From Paracoccaceae bacterium (GTDB lineage Bacteria; Pseudomonadota; Alphaproteobacteria; Rhodobacterales; Rhodobacteraceae): a DNA stretch of 5,380 nt. The translations under genes were made by a program, and so were the position numbers. Below are positions 1 through 5,380 of the stretch, in pieces. The notes below the pieces were generated by a model that had not been told where the DNA came from, searched no databases, and was given only the letters and a program-made list of their open reading frames with translations. Numbering within the stretch: position 1 is the first letter of the stretch; each line of letters starts with the position of its first letter. The stretch covers positions 1 through 5,380 of the forward strand of contig JAASTF010000231.1 in the NCBI GenBank assembly GCA_021767525.1, given 5' to 3'.

Positions 1-48
1 CACGGCGCTAAACGCGGGGCAAGACCTGCACAATCCCGGAGATCACTC

Positions 49-336
49 ATGTCGATCGACCTCGAAACCGCCGCCAAGGTGGCCAAGCTCGCCCGTATCA
101 AGGTCGAGGATGACGCGCTGCCGGCGCTGGCAGAGGAATTCAACACCATCCTCGGCTTTATCGAGCAGCTGAACGAGGTGGACGTGGACGGCGTCGAGCC
201 GATGACCAGCGTCACGCCCATGCGCCTGAAACGGCGCGAGGACGTTGTGACCGATGGCAACATGCCCGAAAAGATCCTGTCGAACGCACCCGATGCCCGC
301 GAAGGGTTCTTCGCCGTGCCCAAGGTGGTGGAGTAA
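49..336 (+). CDS. gatC: Asp-tRNA(Asn)/Glu-tRNA(Gln) amidotransferase subunit C
   Basis: GatC is the small subunit of the cytoplasmic GatCAB complex. The complex converts misacylated Glu-tRNA(Gln) and/or Asp-tRNA(Asn) to Gln-tRNA and Asn-tRNA, using an amide donor and ATP. GatC wraps around GatA and stabilises its contact with GatB. The 95-residue product has the usual family length. It opens with the typical helical segment 'TAAKVAKLARIKV', followed by 'FNTILGFIEQLNEVDVDGVEPM' split by the usual hydrophobic spacing, a 'TSVTPM..LKRREDVVTDG' stretch, and a C-terminal 'ILSNAPDAREGFFAVPKVVE' tail, all hallmarks of GatC. A GGAG at 38-41 lies 7 nt before the ATG and supports this start. The next gene, gatA, begins 3 nt after the stop, so the two are almost certainly cotranscribed. 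gatB is not in the window; it is often unlinked in this group. Nothing convincing as a promoter is visible in the 48 nt upstream. Confidence 0.97.
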   Translation: MSIDLETAAKVAKLARIKVEDDALPALAEEFNTILGFIEQLNEVDVDGVEPMTSVTPMRLKRREDVVTDGNMPEKILSNAPDAREGFFAVPKVVE

Positions 337-339
337 GCC

Positions 340-1827
340 ATGACCGAGCTGACCAAACTGACCCTGGCCGAGGCCCGCGACCGCCTGCGCAAGGGCGAGG
401 TGACAAGCGTCGAGCTGACCCAGGCCTGCCTTGATGCCATCGATACCGCCGACGCGCTGGGCGCCTTCGTGCACAAGACCCCCGAGATCGCGCTGGAGCG
501 TGCCAAGGCCGCCGACGACCGCATCGCCCACGGCGACGCGCCCGACATGTGCGGCCTGCCCATCGGCATCAAGGATCTGTTCTGCACCAAGGGTGTCGAC
601 AGCCAGGCCGCCAGCCGCATCCTGCAAGGGTTCAAGCCCGAATACGAATCCACCGTCAGCCAGCAGCTGCAGGACGCGGGCGCGGTGATGCTGGGCAAGC
701 TGAACATGGACGAGTTCGCCATGGGCAGCTCGAACGAAACCAGCGTCTACGGCAACGCGGTGAACCCCTGGCGGCGTGGCAATGACGACACCGCGCTGAC
801 GCCCGGTGGCTCGTCCGGTGGTTCGGCCGCGGCGGTGGCGGCCGACCTGTGCCTGGCCGCGACCGGCACCGATACCGGCGGCTCGATCCGTCAGCCCGCG
901 GCCTTTACCGGCATCACGGGGATCAAGCCCACCTATGGCCGCTGCTCGCGCTGGGGCATCGTGGCCTTCGCCAGCTCGCTGGATCAGGCGGGCCCAATGA
1001 CCAAGGATGTGCGCGACGCGGCGATCATGCTGCGGGCGATGTGCGGCCATGATCCCAAGGATTCCACCAGCGCCGATCTGCCGGTGCCCGATTTCGAATC
1101 GATGCTGACCGGCGACATCAAGGGCAAGGTCATCGGCATCCCGCGCGAATACCGCATGGACGGCATGCCCGAAGAGATCGAAAAGCTGTGGGCCGATGGC
1201 ACCGCGATGCTCAAGGATGCGGGCGCCGAGATCCGCGACATTTCCCTGCCGCACACGAAATACGCGCTGCCTGCCTATTACGTGATCGCACCGGCCGAGG
1301 CGTCGTCGAACCTCGCGCGCTATGACGGCGTGCGCTATGGCCACCGGGCCAAGCTGGCGCAGGGCGACGGCATCACCGAGATGTACGAGAAAACCCGCGC
1401 CGAAGGCTTTGGTCACGAGGTGCAGCGCCGCGTGATGGTCGGCACCTACGTGCTGTCTGCGGGCTTTTACGATGCCTATTACAACCGCGCCCGCAAGGTG
1501 CGCACCCTGATCAAGCGCGATTTCGAACAGGTCTTCGCCGACGGGATCGACGCGATCCTGACGCCCGCCACCCCGTCCGCCGCCTTCGGCCTGGGCGAGA
1601 TGGCCGAGGCCGACCCGGTGCAGATGTATCTGAACGACGTGTTTACCGTGACGGTGAACCTGGCTGGCCTGCCGGGCATCAGCGTACCCGCCGGGTTGGA
1701 CCGTCAGGGCCTGCCCCTGGGCCTGCAGCTGATCGGCCGTCCCTGGGAAGAGGGCGACCTGCTGAACACCGCTTATGCGTTGGAACGCGCAGCGGGTTTT
1801 GTGGCCAAGCCCGATAAATGGTGGTAA
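340..1827 (+). CDS. gatA: Asp-tRNA(Asn)/Glu-tRNA(Gln) amidotransferase subunit A
   Basis: GatA is the amidase-signature subunit of GatCAB. It hydrolyses glutamine and supplies the ammonia that GatB uses to amidate the activated aminoacyl-tRNA. The 495-residue length is normal for the family. The Ser-cisSer-Lys triad is visible: K78 in 'GIKD', cis-serine S158 in 'GGSSGGSA', and nucleophile S182 in 'DTGGSIRQPA'. The 24-residue distance between the two serines matches the amidase-signature family. Other family landmarks are 'LGKLNMDEFAMGSSNE' (about 118-133), 'GIKPTYGR.SRWGIVAFASSLDQ.GP' (about 194-219) and, near the C-terminus, 'NLAGLPGISVPAG' and 'LGLQLIGRPWEE'. The ATG follows the gatC stop by 3 nt, with GGAG at 330-333 as its ribosome site, so translation is probably coupled. 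The lipoprotein gene downstream starts after a short gap without a terminator, so readthrough into it is likely (inference). Confidence 0.98.
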   Translation: MTELTKLTLAEARDRLRKGEVTSVELTQACLDAIDTADALGAFVHKTPEIALERAKAADDRIAHGDAPDMCGLPIGIKDLFCTKGVDSQAASRILQGFKPEYESTVSQQLQDAGAVMLGKLNMDEFAMGSSNETSVYGNAVNPWRRGNDDTALTPGGSSGGSAAAVAADLCLAATGTDTGGSIRQPAAFTGITGIKPTYGRCSRWGIVAFASSLDQAGPMTKDVRDAAIMLRAMCGHDPKDSTSADLPVPDFESMLTGDIKGKVIGIPREYRMDGMPEEIEKLWADGTAMLKDAGAEIRDISLPHTKYALPAYYVIAPAEASSNLARYDGVRYGHRAKLAQGDGITEMYEKTRAEGFGHEVQRRVMVGTYVLSAGFYDAYYNRARKVRTLIKRDFEQVFADGIDAILTPATPSAAFGLGEMAEADPVQMYLNDVFTVTVNLAGLPGISVPAGLDRQGLPLGLQLIGRPWEEGDLLNTAYALERAAGFVAKPDKWW

Positions 1828-1862
1828 ACCGCCTGAAAACAAACTCAGGCAGGATGCAGACG

Positions 1863-2633
1863 ATGCGTGTTTTCCTTTGCTGTGCGGCGGCTCTGGCTTT
1901 GGCCGCCTGCAACACGACCGTTCCCGACAGTGGCGCGGGTGTCGGTTTCGGCAGTTATGACGAGTATCAGCGCCAACAGGCCGCGCGCGAGGCCGCGTTG
2001 ACCGGCAGCGCCCTGCCGCCGGCGAACACCATCTCGGACGAGGTGCCGGGCACCGGGCGCAACACGCCGCAGGCGCGCGCGCAGGTGCAAGGCAACGCCG
2101 CGGGCGCGCCCCTGTCGGCCACGAACCCGCCCCAGACCGAGGCCGAGCGCCTGGCCGCCGATACCGCCGCTGCGCTGAATTCCGGGGTCGAGCCGGTTCA
2201 GGCCAGCCCGTCCAACCCGCCGCCCGAAGCGGTGAATGCCGCCGGGATCAGCCAGGAAAACGATTTCGGCAACGTGTCGAACCTGCGCAGCATCGAAAGC
2301 GACGCACAGCGCATCGCACAGAACCGCGCGCAATACCAGGTGATCCAACCCGAGGCACTGCCCAGCCGCAGCGGCGCCACCGGCCCGAACATCGTCGATT
2401 ACGCCCTGCGCACCACCAATCCGCGCGGTGTGGCGCTTTATCGTCGCGGCGGCTTGGTCAGCCAGTCGCGGTATCAGCGGAACTGTGCGAAATATCCCTC
2501 GCCCGATCGCGCGCAAGAGGATTTCCTGGCCCGCGGCGGCCCCGAGCGTGACCGGCTGGGCCTCGATCCCGATGGCGACGGTTTTGCCTGCAGCTGGGAT
2601 CCCGCGCCCTTCCGCGCCGTGCGCGGGGGCTGA
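1863..2633 (+). CDS. Excalibur-domain lipoprotein
   Basis: This is a predicted exported lipoprotein of 256 residues with a C-terminal excalibur (putative calcium-binding) domain; its exact role is unknown. Residues 1-16 form a lipoprotein signal: 'MR', a hydrophobic core, then the lipobox 'LAAC' with C16 as the lipidated residue. The +2 residue is Asn rather than Asp, which by the enterobacterial Lol rule would favour the outer membrane (inference). Residues about 20-175 are Ala/Pro/Asn/Gln-rich and probably disordered. The end holds 'YRRGGLVSQSRYQRNC' (C208) and the excalibur signature 'LDPDGDGFAC' (D235, D237, D239, C243), with the two cysteines able to pair. The frame is open from an ATG at 1818 that overlaps gatA, and another ATG lies at 1854. 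I prefer 1863 because AGGA at 1851-1854 is 8 nt upstream and because it gives a compact signal peptide. The amidase gene overlaps or directly follows the stop. Confidence 0.85.
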   Translation: MRVFLCCAAALALAACNTTVPDSGAGVGFGSYDEYQRQQAAREAALTGSALPPANTISDEVPGTGRNTPQARAQVQGNAAGAPLSATNPPQTEAERLAADTAAALNSGVEPVQASPSNPPPEAVNAAGISQENDFGNVSNLRSIESDAQRIAQNRAQYQVIQPEALPSRSGATGPNIVDYALRTTNPRGVALYRRGGLVSQSRYQRNCAKYPSPDRAQEDFLARGGPERDRLGLDPDGDGFACSWDPAPFRAVRGG

Positions 2634-2638
2634 TCGCG

Positions 2639-3361
2639 CTGAGCGGCGCAGCCTGGCATCCTTCGCCCAATTTCGGGCCACGGCGCGATGGCGCGCGGCC
2701 CGACATGGTGGTGATCCACTACACCGCGATGGATGGCGCACGCGCCGCACTTGATCGACTGTGCGATCCCGCGGCCGAGGTGTCGGCCCATTACCTGATC
2801 GGCGCCGATGGTACGCTGTGGCAGATGGTCGACGAAGACATGCGCGCCTGGCACGCGGGCGCAGGGCAATGGGGCGCGGTCACGGATGTGAATTCACGCT
2901 CGATCGGGATCGAGCTGGACAATCGCGGCGACCATCCCTTTGCCGAGCGCCAGATGCAAAGGTTGGAGTGGCTGCTGCCCGGTATCCTTGATCGCTGGCG
3001 CATCCCGCCCGAACGCGTCATCGGCCATGCCGACATGGCGCCCGCGCGCAAGCGCGACCCGGGCCACCGTTTCGATTGGTGCCGGCTGGCGCGGCAGGGT
3101 CTGTCGGTCTGGCCCCAATGCAAACCGCGTGAAACAGGCAGCGATCCGCGCGATTTCTGGACCGCCCACACCATGCAGGCCTTCGCCGACGCGCTGCGCG
3201 GCTTTGGTTATCCGGTGCCGCCCGGCGGGCTGGCCTCGCCTGAGATGCGCGATGCGTTCTGCGCACGGTTTTCCGGGCTGACCGGTGGCCCCGAGATCCT
3301 GGCTGCCGCGCAAGACCTTGCCGCCCGCTTTCCCGTTGACCGCAGGCCAGCCAGCGCCTAA
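2639..3361 (+). CDS. N-acetylmuramoyl-L-alanine amidase (AmpD/AmiD-like)
   Basis: This is a zinc amidase of the Amidase_2 family that cuts the bond between N-acetylmuramic acid and L-alanine in peptidoglycan or anhydro-muropeptides. Numbered from a CTG at 2639 (240 residues), the zinc ligands are H27 in 'VVIHYTAM', H130 in 'IGHADMAP' and D140 in 'ARKRDPG'. Catalytic E92 lies in 'SIGIELDN', and K138 matches the AmpD lysine two residues before the last ligand. Residues about 173-232 form a degenerate C-terminal helical domain like the peptidoglycan-binding end of AmiD. No signal peptide is visible, which points to a cytoplasmic recycling role (inference). The first in-frame ATG is at 2705 (218 residues). 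However, the family's N-terminal 'WHPSPNFGPRR' segment is encoded just upstream, where no ATG, GTG or TTG exists in frame after the stop at 2549-2551. CTG at 2639 (GGGGG at 2625-2629 upstream) or CTG at 2630, overlapping the lipoprotein stop, are the candidate starts. The function is secure; the start is not. Confidence 0.88.
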   Translation: MSGAAWHPSPNFGPRRDGARPDMVVIHYTAMDGARAALDRLCDPAAEVSAHYLIGADGTLWQMVDEDMRAWHAGAGQWGAVTDVNSRSIGIELDNRGDHPFAERQMQRLEWLLPGILDRWRIPPERVIGHADMAPARKRDPGHRFDWCRLARQGLSVWPQCKPRETGSDPRDFWTAHTMQAFADALRGFGYPVPPGGLASPEMRDAFCARFSGLTGGPEILAAAQDLAARFPVDRRPASA

Positions 3362-3364
3362 GTC
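3336..3364 (+). promoter_or_regulatory. Probable rnpB promoter inside the amidase 3' end
   Basis: TTGACC at 3336-3341 is a good -35 hexamer. Its start lies about 35 nt before the predicted 5' end of the RNase P RNA (3369-3371). The -10 would fall at about 3358-3364, around the amidase stop codon (TAAGTC with a 17-nt spacer), and is a weak match to TATAAT. The placement fits a dedicated promoter for a stable RNA, but the weak -10 leaves it a prediction. Confidence 0.45.
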
Positions 3365-3368
3365 CGCC

Positions 3369-3765
3369 ATGCGCGGAGGGCCGGATGGCCGCGGGCGGCA
3401 ACGTCCGAGGAAAGTCCGGACTCCACGAGACAACGGTGCCGGGTAACGCCCGGGCAGGGCAACCTGACGGAAAGCGCCACAGAAAAGAAACCGCCCGTCC
3501 CCGTGACGGGTAAGGGTGAAACGGTGGGGTAAGAGCCCACCGGGGGGCTGGCAACAGCCCCCGCATGGCAAGCCCCACCGGGAGCAATGCCGAATAGGAA
3601 CCCCGCGCGGGCTGATCGGGCAACCGATATCGCCGCAGGGCATGTCTCGGCCCAGGGGTTCGGGTTGGCAGCTCAAGGGACATCGGCAACGGTGCCCGTA
3701 GATGAATGGCCATCCAAAGGGGTGCGCCCCTTGGACAAAATCCGGCTTACAGGCCCTCCGCGCGT
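3369..3765 (+). ncRNA. rnpB: RNase P catalytic RNA, type A
   Basis: This is the RNA subunit of RNase P, the ribozyme that removes 5' leaders from tRNA precursors. The ends are set by helix P1: 3371-3382 pairs perfectly with 3752-3763, and 3369-3370 extends it with A-U and U-G pairs. P2 pairs 3383-3390 with 3708-3715. P3 is a short hairpin (3392-3397 with 3402-3407, GCAA loop), the reduced form seen in alphaproteobacteria. The catalytic core P4 pairs AAGUCCGG at 3412-3419 with CCGGCUU at 3742-3748, leaving the conserved bulged U at 3415. Also present are GAGGAAAGUCCGG (3407-3419), GUAAGAG in a hairpin loop (3529-3535), an 8-bp stem with a GCAA loop (3543-3562), a 5-bp stem with a GCAA loop (3615-3628), 'AAUAGGAACCCC' and 'UAGAUGAAUGG'. 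The RNA begins about 7 nt after the amidase stop, so some transcripts may also arrive by readthrough from that gene. No protein-coding call should be made across this interval. Confidence 0.97.
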
Positions 3766-3831
3766 ATCTTGCCCCAAATGGGGCGCTGGCTCTGCCAACT
3801 TCATCTTGCCCAAAAAACTCCCGCCGGAGGC
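3766..3831 (+). repeat. Intergenic ATCTTGCCC motif pair with CTCCCGCCGGAGG palindrome
   Basis: ATCTTGCCC occurs at 3766-3774 and again at 3803-3811, each followed by a run of A (CAAAT and AAAAAA). The second copy continues into CTCCCGCCGGAGGC (3818-3831), whose CTCC and GGAG ends can pair. From memory, strings of the form 'CATCTTGCCCAAA...CTCCCGCCGGAGG' recur in intergenic DNA of Rhodobacteraceae, so I read this as a copy of a lineage-specific dispersed element. That recurrence is recalled, not tested. The remainder of the gap up to 4021 shows no convincing gene. Confidence 0.4.
3771..3784 (+). terminator. Small hairpin after rnpB, possible weak terminator
   Basis: GCCCC (3771-3775) and GGGGC (3780-3784) form a 5-bp GC stem around an AAAT loop, 6 nt beyond the end of the RNase P RNA. 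No T-run follows, so it is not a classical intrinsic terminator. It could help termination or protect the 3' end before maturation, or it could be part of the repeat-like motif here. Confidence 0.25.
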
Positions 3832-4005
3832 ACCCACGGATTGCTGGGGCGCTGTCATTGGGCGCTTGCGTCACGCTCGCCATACGCGTGGAGGCGGAGG
3901 GCATTGGCCCGACGACGACAGGTCCTGTTGCGCCGCAGGCGCGCAATCGGATCGGAAACTGTCGCGTGACTGTTGCGCGTCTCGTGATACTCTGCCCAGC
4001 GACAC

Positions 4006-4014
4006 AAAGGAGGG
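4006..4014 (+). promoter_or_regulatory. Strong ribosome binding site of the DUF533 gene
   Basis: AAAGGAGGG at 4006-4014 is a near-perfect Shine-Dalgarno sequence 7 nt before the ATG at 4022. It decides the start of the DUF533 gene, because the same frame stays open back to 3587, deep inside rnpB. Confidence 0.85.
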
Positions 4015-4021
4015 TTCGATC

Positions 4022-4732
4022 ATGAGTTTCGTCAAGACATTGGCCACGCTGGCGGTGGGCTTCGCCGCAGCGCGGGGTGTGCAAAAGGTCAAGGAGATGG
4101 GCGGCATGGCGGGCGTCAAGGACGCCATGCGCAACGCGGGCCAACCGGGCGGGATGGCCGACCAGATGGCCGAAATGGCGCAAAAGATGGGGATGCCCGT
4201 CGACCAGCAGCAGATGCGCGACATGTTCAACCGCTATGGCGATCAGGCGGCCGCGGCCACCGACGCGACCGAGGCGGGGCTGGGCAACCTGATGGGTGCC
4301 ATGACCAGCGCCGCCAGTGCCGGGGCGCGCGGCGTGTCGGACATGATGGAGGTTCTGACACAGAACAGCCCGGCCGGCGCCGCGAGCGAGGAAAACGCCC
4401 GCCTGATGATCCGCGCGATGATCCAGGCCGCCAAGTCCGACGGCGAAATCGACGAGGCCGAGCGCAAGATCATCCTCGACCACCTTTCGGATGCCAGCGA
4501 CGAGCAGATCGCCTTTGTCCAAGAGGCGCTGGATGCGCCGGTCGATCCGATGGCGCTGGCGCGCGACACCAGCGACGCGATGCGCGCGCAGGTCTACTCC
4601 GCCGCGCTGATGGCGATCTCCGTCGATACCGAGGCCGAGCGGACCTATCTGCGCGGTCTTGCCCAGGCGCTGCAGCTCAGCGATGAAACCGTGGCCCAGC
4701 TGCACGCCGCGATGAGCCGTCCGCCGCTGTAA
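4022..4732 (+). CDS. DUF533 / TerB-like protein (YebE-like)
   Basis: This 236-residue protein appears to belong to the DUF533 group, related to E. coli YebE and to the TerB-like helical fold; no biochemical function is established. An N-terminal segment (about 4-20, 'VKTLATLAVGFAAARGV') is hydrophobic enough to be a short membrane or amphipathic helix. Residues 26-68 are unusually Met-rich (10 Met in 43 residues). A small-residue linker (about 75-120) leads to the conserved C-terminal domain at about 124-232, with 'LMIRAMIQAAKSDGEIDEAERKI' split around D140 and E142-E147, and a second acidic helix start, 'SVDTEAER', at about 200-207. Such acidic helix starts are typical of TerB-like proteins and have been linked to metal binding. 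The ATG at 4022 is chosen for its strong ribosome site and because upstream codons lie in rnpB. A -10-like GATACT at 3986-3991 has no convincing -35. It appears to be a single-gene unit between rnpB and rpmG. Confidence 0.85.
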   Translation: MSFVKTLATLAVGFAAARGVQKVKEMGGMAGVKDAMRNAGQPGGMADQMAEMAQKMGMPVDQQQMRDMFNRYGDQAAAATDATEAGLGNLMGAMTSAASAGARGVSDMMEVLTQNSPAGAASEENARLMIRAMIQAAKSDGEIDEAERKIILDHLSDASDEQIAFVQEALDAPVDPMALARDTSDAMRAQVYSAALMAISVDTEAERTYLRGLAQALQLSDETVAQLHAAMSRPPL

Positions 4733-4775
4733 CGCCTGCGGGCGCAAATTCTCGTGTCTTGCCGGGGTTTCGCTG

Positions 4776-4803
4776 TTGACTCTCGCCGCGCCCCGGGTAA
4801 AAG
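4776..4803 (+). promoter_or_regulatory. Promoter of rpmG
   Basis: TTGACT at 4776-4781 (5 of 6 to consensus) and TAAAAG at 4798-4803 (4 of 6) are separated by 16 nt, a good housekeeping-sigma arrangement. Transcription would start near 4810, leaving an untranslated leader of about 50 nt before rpmG. Confidence 0.6.
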
Positions 4804-4860
4804 GCGGGCTTCAAAGGATTTCACGGGCGGCAGCACTCCGCCCTGTGCAGGAGAGCGACA

Positions 4861-5028
4861 ATGGCGAAGCCGACCACCATCAAGATCCGCCTGAACTCGA
4901 CCGCGGGCACGGGCCACTTCTACGTGACCAAGAAAAACGCGCGCACCATGACCGAAAAGATGACCGTACGTAAGTACGATCCGGTCGCGCGCAAGCATGT
5001 CGAGTACAAGGAAGGCAAGATCAAGTAA
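4861..5028 (+). CDS. rpmG: 50S ribosomal protein L33
   Basis: L33 is a small protein of the large ribosomal subunit, located near the tRNA exit site. The 55-residue product begins 'MAKPTTIKIRLNSTAGTGHF' and continues with 'YVTKKNARTMTEKM', then ends 'YDPVARKHVEYKEGKIK', which is the standard proteobacterial L33. It has no cysteines, so it is the zinc-free (C-) form. GGAG at 4850-4853 lies 7 nt before the ATG. It has its own promoter (TTGACT/TAAAAG) and is followed by a strong terminator, so it reads as a single-gene transcription unit. Confidence 0.97.
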   Translation: MAKPTTIKIRLNSTAGTGHFYVTKKNARTMTEKMTVRKYDPVARKHVEYKEGKIK

Positions 5029-5052
5029 GATCGCCTGACACCGGACAAGACG

Positions 5053-5091
5053 AACGCCGCGCGGCCCCGGGCCAGCGCGGCGTTTTCTTTT
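5053..5091 (+). terminator. Strong intrinsic terminator of rpmG
   Basis: AACGCCGCGC (5053-5062) pairs perfectly with GCGCGGCGTT (5075-5084). Inside it, GGCC (5063-5066) can pair with GGCC (5070-5073) over a CCG loop, with one unpaired A at 5074. The T-rich tract TTTTCTTTT (5083-5091) follows at once. It lies 24 nt after the rpmG stop and separates rpmG from the acetyltransferase gene. Confidence 0.93.
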
Positions 5092-5140
5092 GCCGAAACC
5101 ACCTGCGCTGGCTGCCCCTGACCCCAAGGATTGCCAGCCC

Positions 5141-5380
5141 ATGCCCTACCACATGCCCCCCGAAATCCGCCTGTCCGGCCCCGCCGACATGGCCGCGGTC
5201 GACGCGCTGTTGGCGCGGTCCTATCCCGCGCTGATGGCCGCCGATTACCCGCCCGACCTGCTGGACAAGGCGCTGCCTGTCATCACCCGCGCGCAGCCCG
5301 ATCTGCTGGCCAGCGGCAGTTACTTTCTAGCCCTTTGCGGGGGCCGCGTGGTTTGTGCGGGCGGCTGGACGCGCGGACAA
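5141..5380 (+). CDS. Probable GNAT family N-acetyltransferase, N-terminal part
   Basis: The first 80 residues of a gene that runs off the window edge. The layout fits the N-terminal half of a GNAT acetyltransferase: strand 'IRLSGPADMAAVDALLARSY' (helix alpha1 after 'PADMAAV'), then 'PDLLASGSYFLAL', then the strand pair 'GGRVVCAGGWT' at about 67-77. The 'G.VV..GGW' pattern is common in small GNATs of this lineage. The acetyl-CoA pyrophosphate-binding motif would lie downstream of the cut, so neither the fold nor the substrate can be confirmed here. The ATG at 5141 is chosen over one at 5153 because AAGGA at 5126-5130 is 10 nt upstream. It follows the rpmG terminator, so it probably has its own promoter in the short gap, though I see no clear one. 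Confidence 0.65.
   Translation, partial: MPYHMPPEIRLSGPADMAAVDALLARSYPALMAADYPPDLLDKALPVITRAQPDLLASGSYFLALCGGRVVCAGGWTRGQ

Noticed and set aside
43..1842. 599-codon open frame on the minus strand across gatC and gatA
   Set aside because: It mirrors two unmistakable + strand genes. Its translation is His/Gly/Ala/Arg-rich low-complexity sequence with no family feature, the usual shadow of codon bias in GC-rich DNA.
1818..1862. Earlier lipoprotein starts (ATG 1818 overlapping gatA, ATG 1854)
   Set aside because: They would add polar residues before the signal peptide, and the best-spaced ribosome site (AGGA 1851-1854) serves ATG 1863. ATG 1854 remains possible.
3966..3991. Promoter for the DUF533 gene using GATACT (3986-3991)
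   Set aside because: No -35 hexamer with acceptable match sits 16-18 nt upstream, so it is only a lone -10-like string.
3587..4021. Upstream extension of the DUF533 frame, giving a 381-residue protein
   Set aside because: The first part lies inside rnpB and the rest is repeat-like intergenic DNA. The strong ribosome site at 4006-4014 and the family's N-terminus place the start at 4022.
2894..4747. 617-codon open frame on the minus strand across the amidase, rnpB and DUF533 genes
   Set aside because: It runs antisense through a structured RNA gene and two supported coding regions, and its translation resembles no protein family. It is a composition artefact.
4733..4750. Hairpin CGCC-TGCG-GGCG directly after the DUF533 stop as a terminator
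   Set aside because: The stem is only 4 bp and the following AAATTCT is not a T-run, so it is too weak to call.
1..5380. Search for a mobile element, CRISPR array, phage or defence system
   Set aside because: No transposase, integrase, terminal repeats, regularly spaced repeats or accessory-type composition was seen. The content is conserved housekeeping genes.

Overview
The window looks like chromosomal core DNA from a Rhodobacteraceae-like alphaproteobacterium. The base composition is strongly GC-rich. GatC and GatA, the excalibur lipoprotein, the 'WHPSPNFGPRR' amidase type and the RNase P RNA form all read as that lineage. Every gene I can support lies on the + strand. The placement rests on recognised family features, not on a database search.

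Layout: gatC (49-336) and gatA (340-1827) are 3 nt apart and encode two of the three subunits of the tRNA-dependent amidotransferase GatCAB; gatB is not in the window. A short gap leads to an excalibur-domain lipoprotein gene (about 1863-2633). The next gene, a zinc N-acetylmuramoyl-L-alanine amidase, overlaps or abuts its stop codon. The amidase appears to begin at a non-canonical CTG codon upstream of its first ATG. Only about 7 nt after the amidase stop comes rnpB, the catalytic RNA of RNase P (about 3369-3765). Its helices P1, P2, P3 and P4 can be paired by eye, and its likely -35 element sits inside the amidase coding sequence.

The 256-nt gap after rnpB (3766-4021) holds no convincing gene. 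It contains a small hairpin and two copies of an ATCTTGCCC motif, the second running into a CTCCCGCCGGAGG palindrome. A DUF533/TerB-like protein (4022-4732) follows, then a self-contained rpmG unit (promoter, 55-residue L33 gene, strong intrinsic terminator), then the start of a probable GNAT acetyltransferase cut by the window edge.

The genes fall into an information-processing theme (charging of tRNA-Gln/Asn, tRNA 5' maturation, ribosomal protein L33) and an envelope theme (lipoprotein plus amidase, and perhaps the DUF533 protein). I see no mobile element, CRISPR array, prophage or defence system, and no convincing new multi-gene system. The points most worth a second look are the amidase start codon, the rnpB promoter buried in a coding sequence, and the repeat-like intergenic motif after rnpB.
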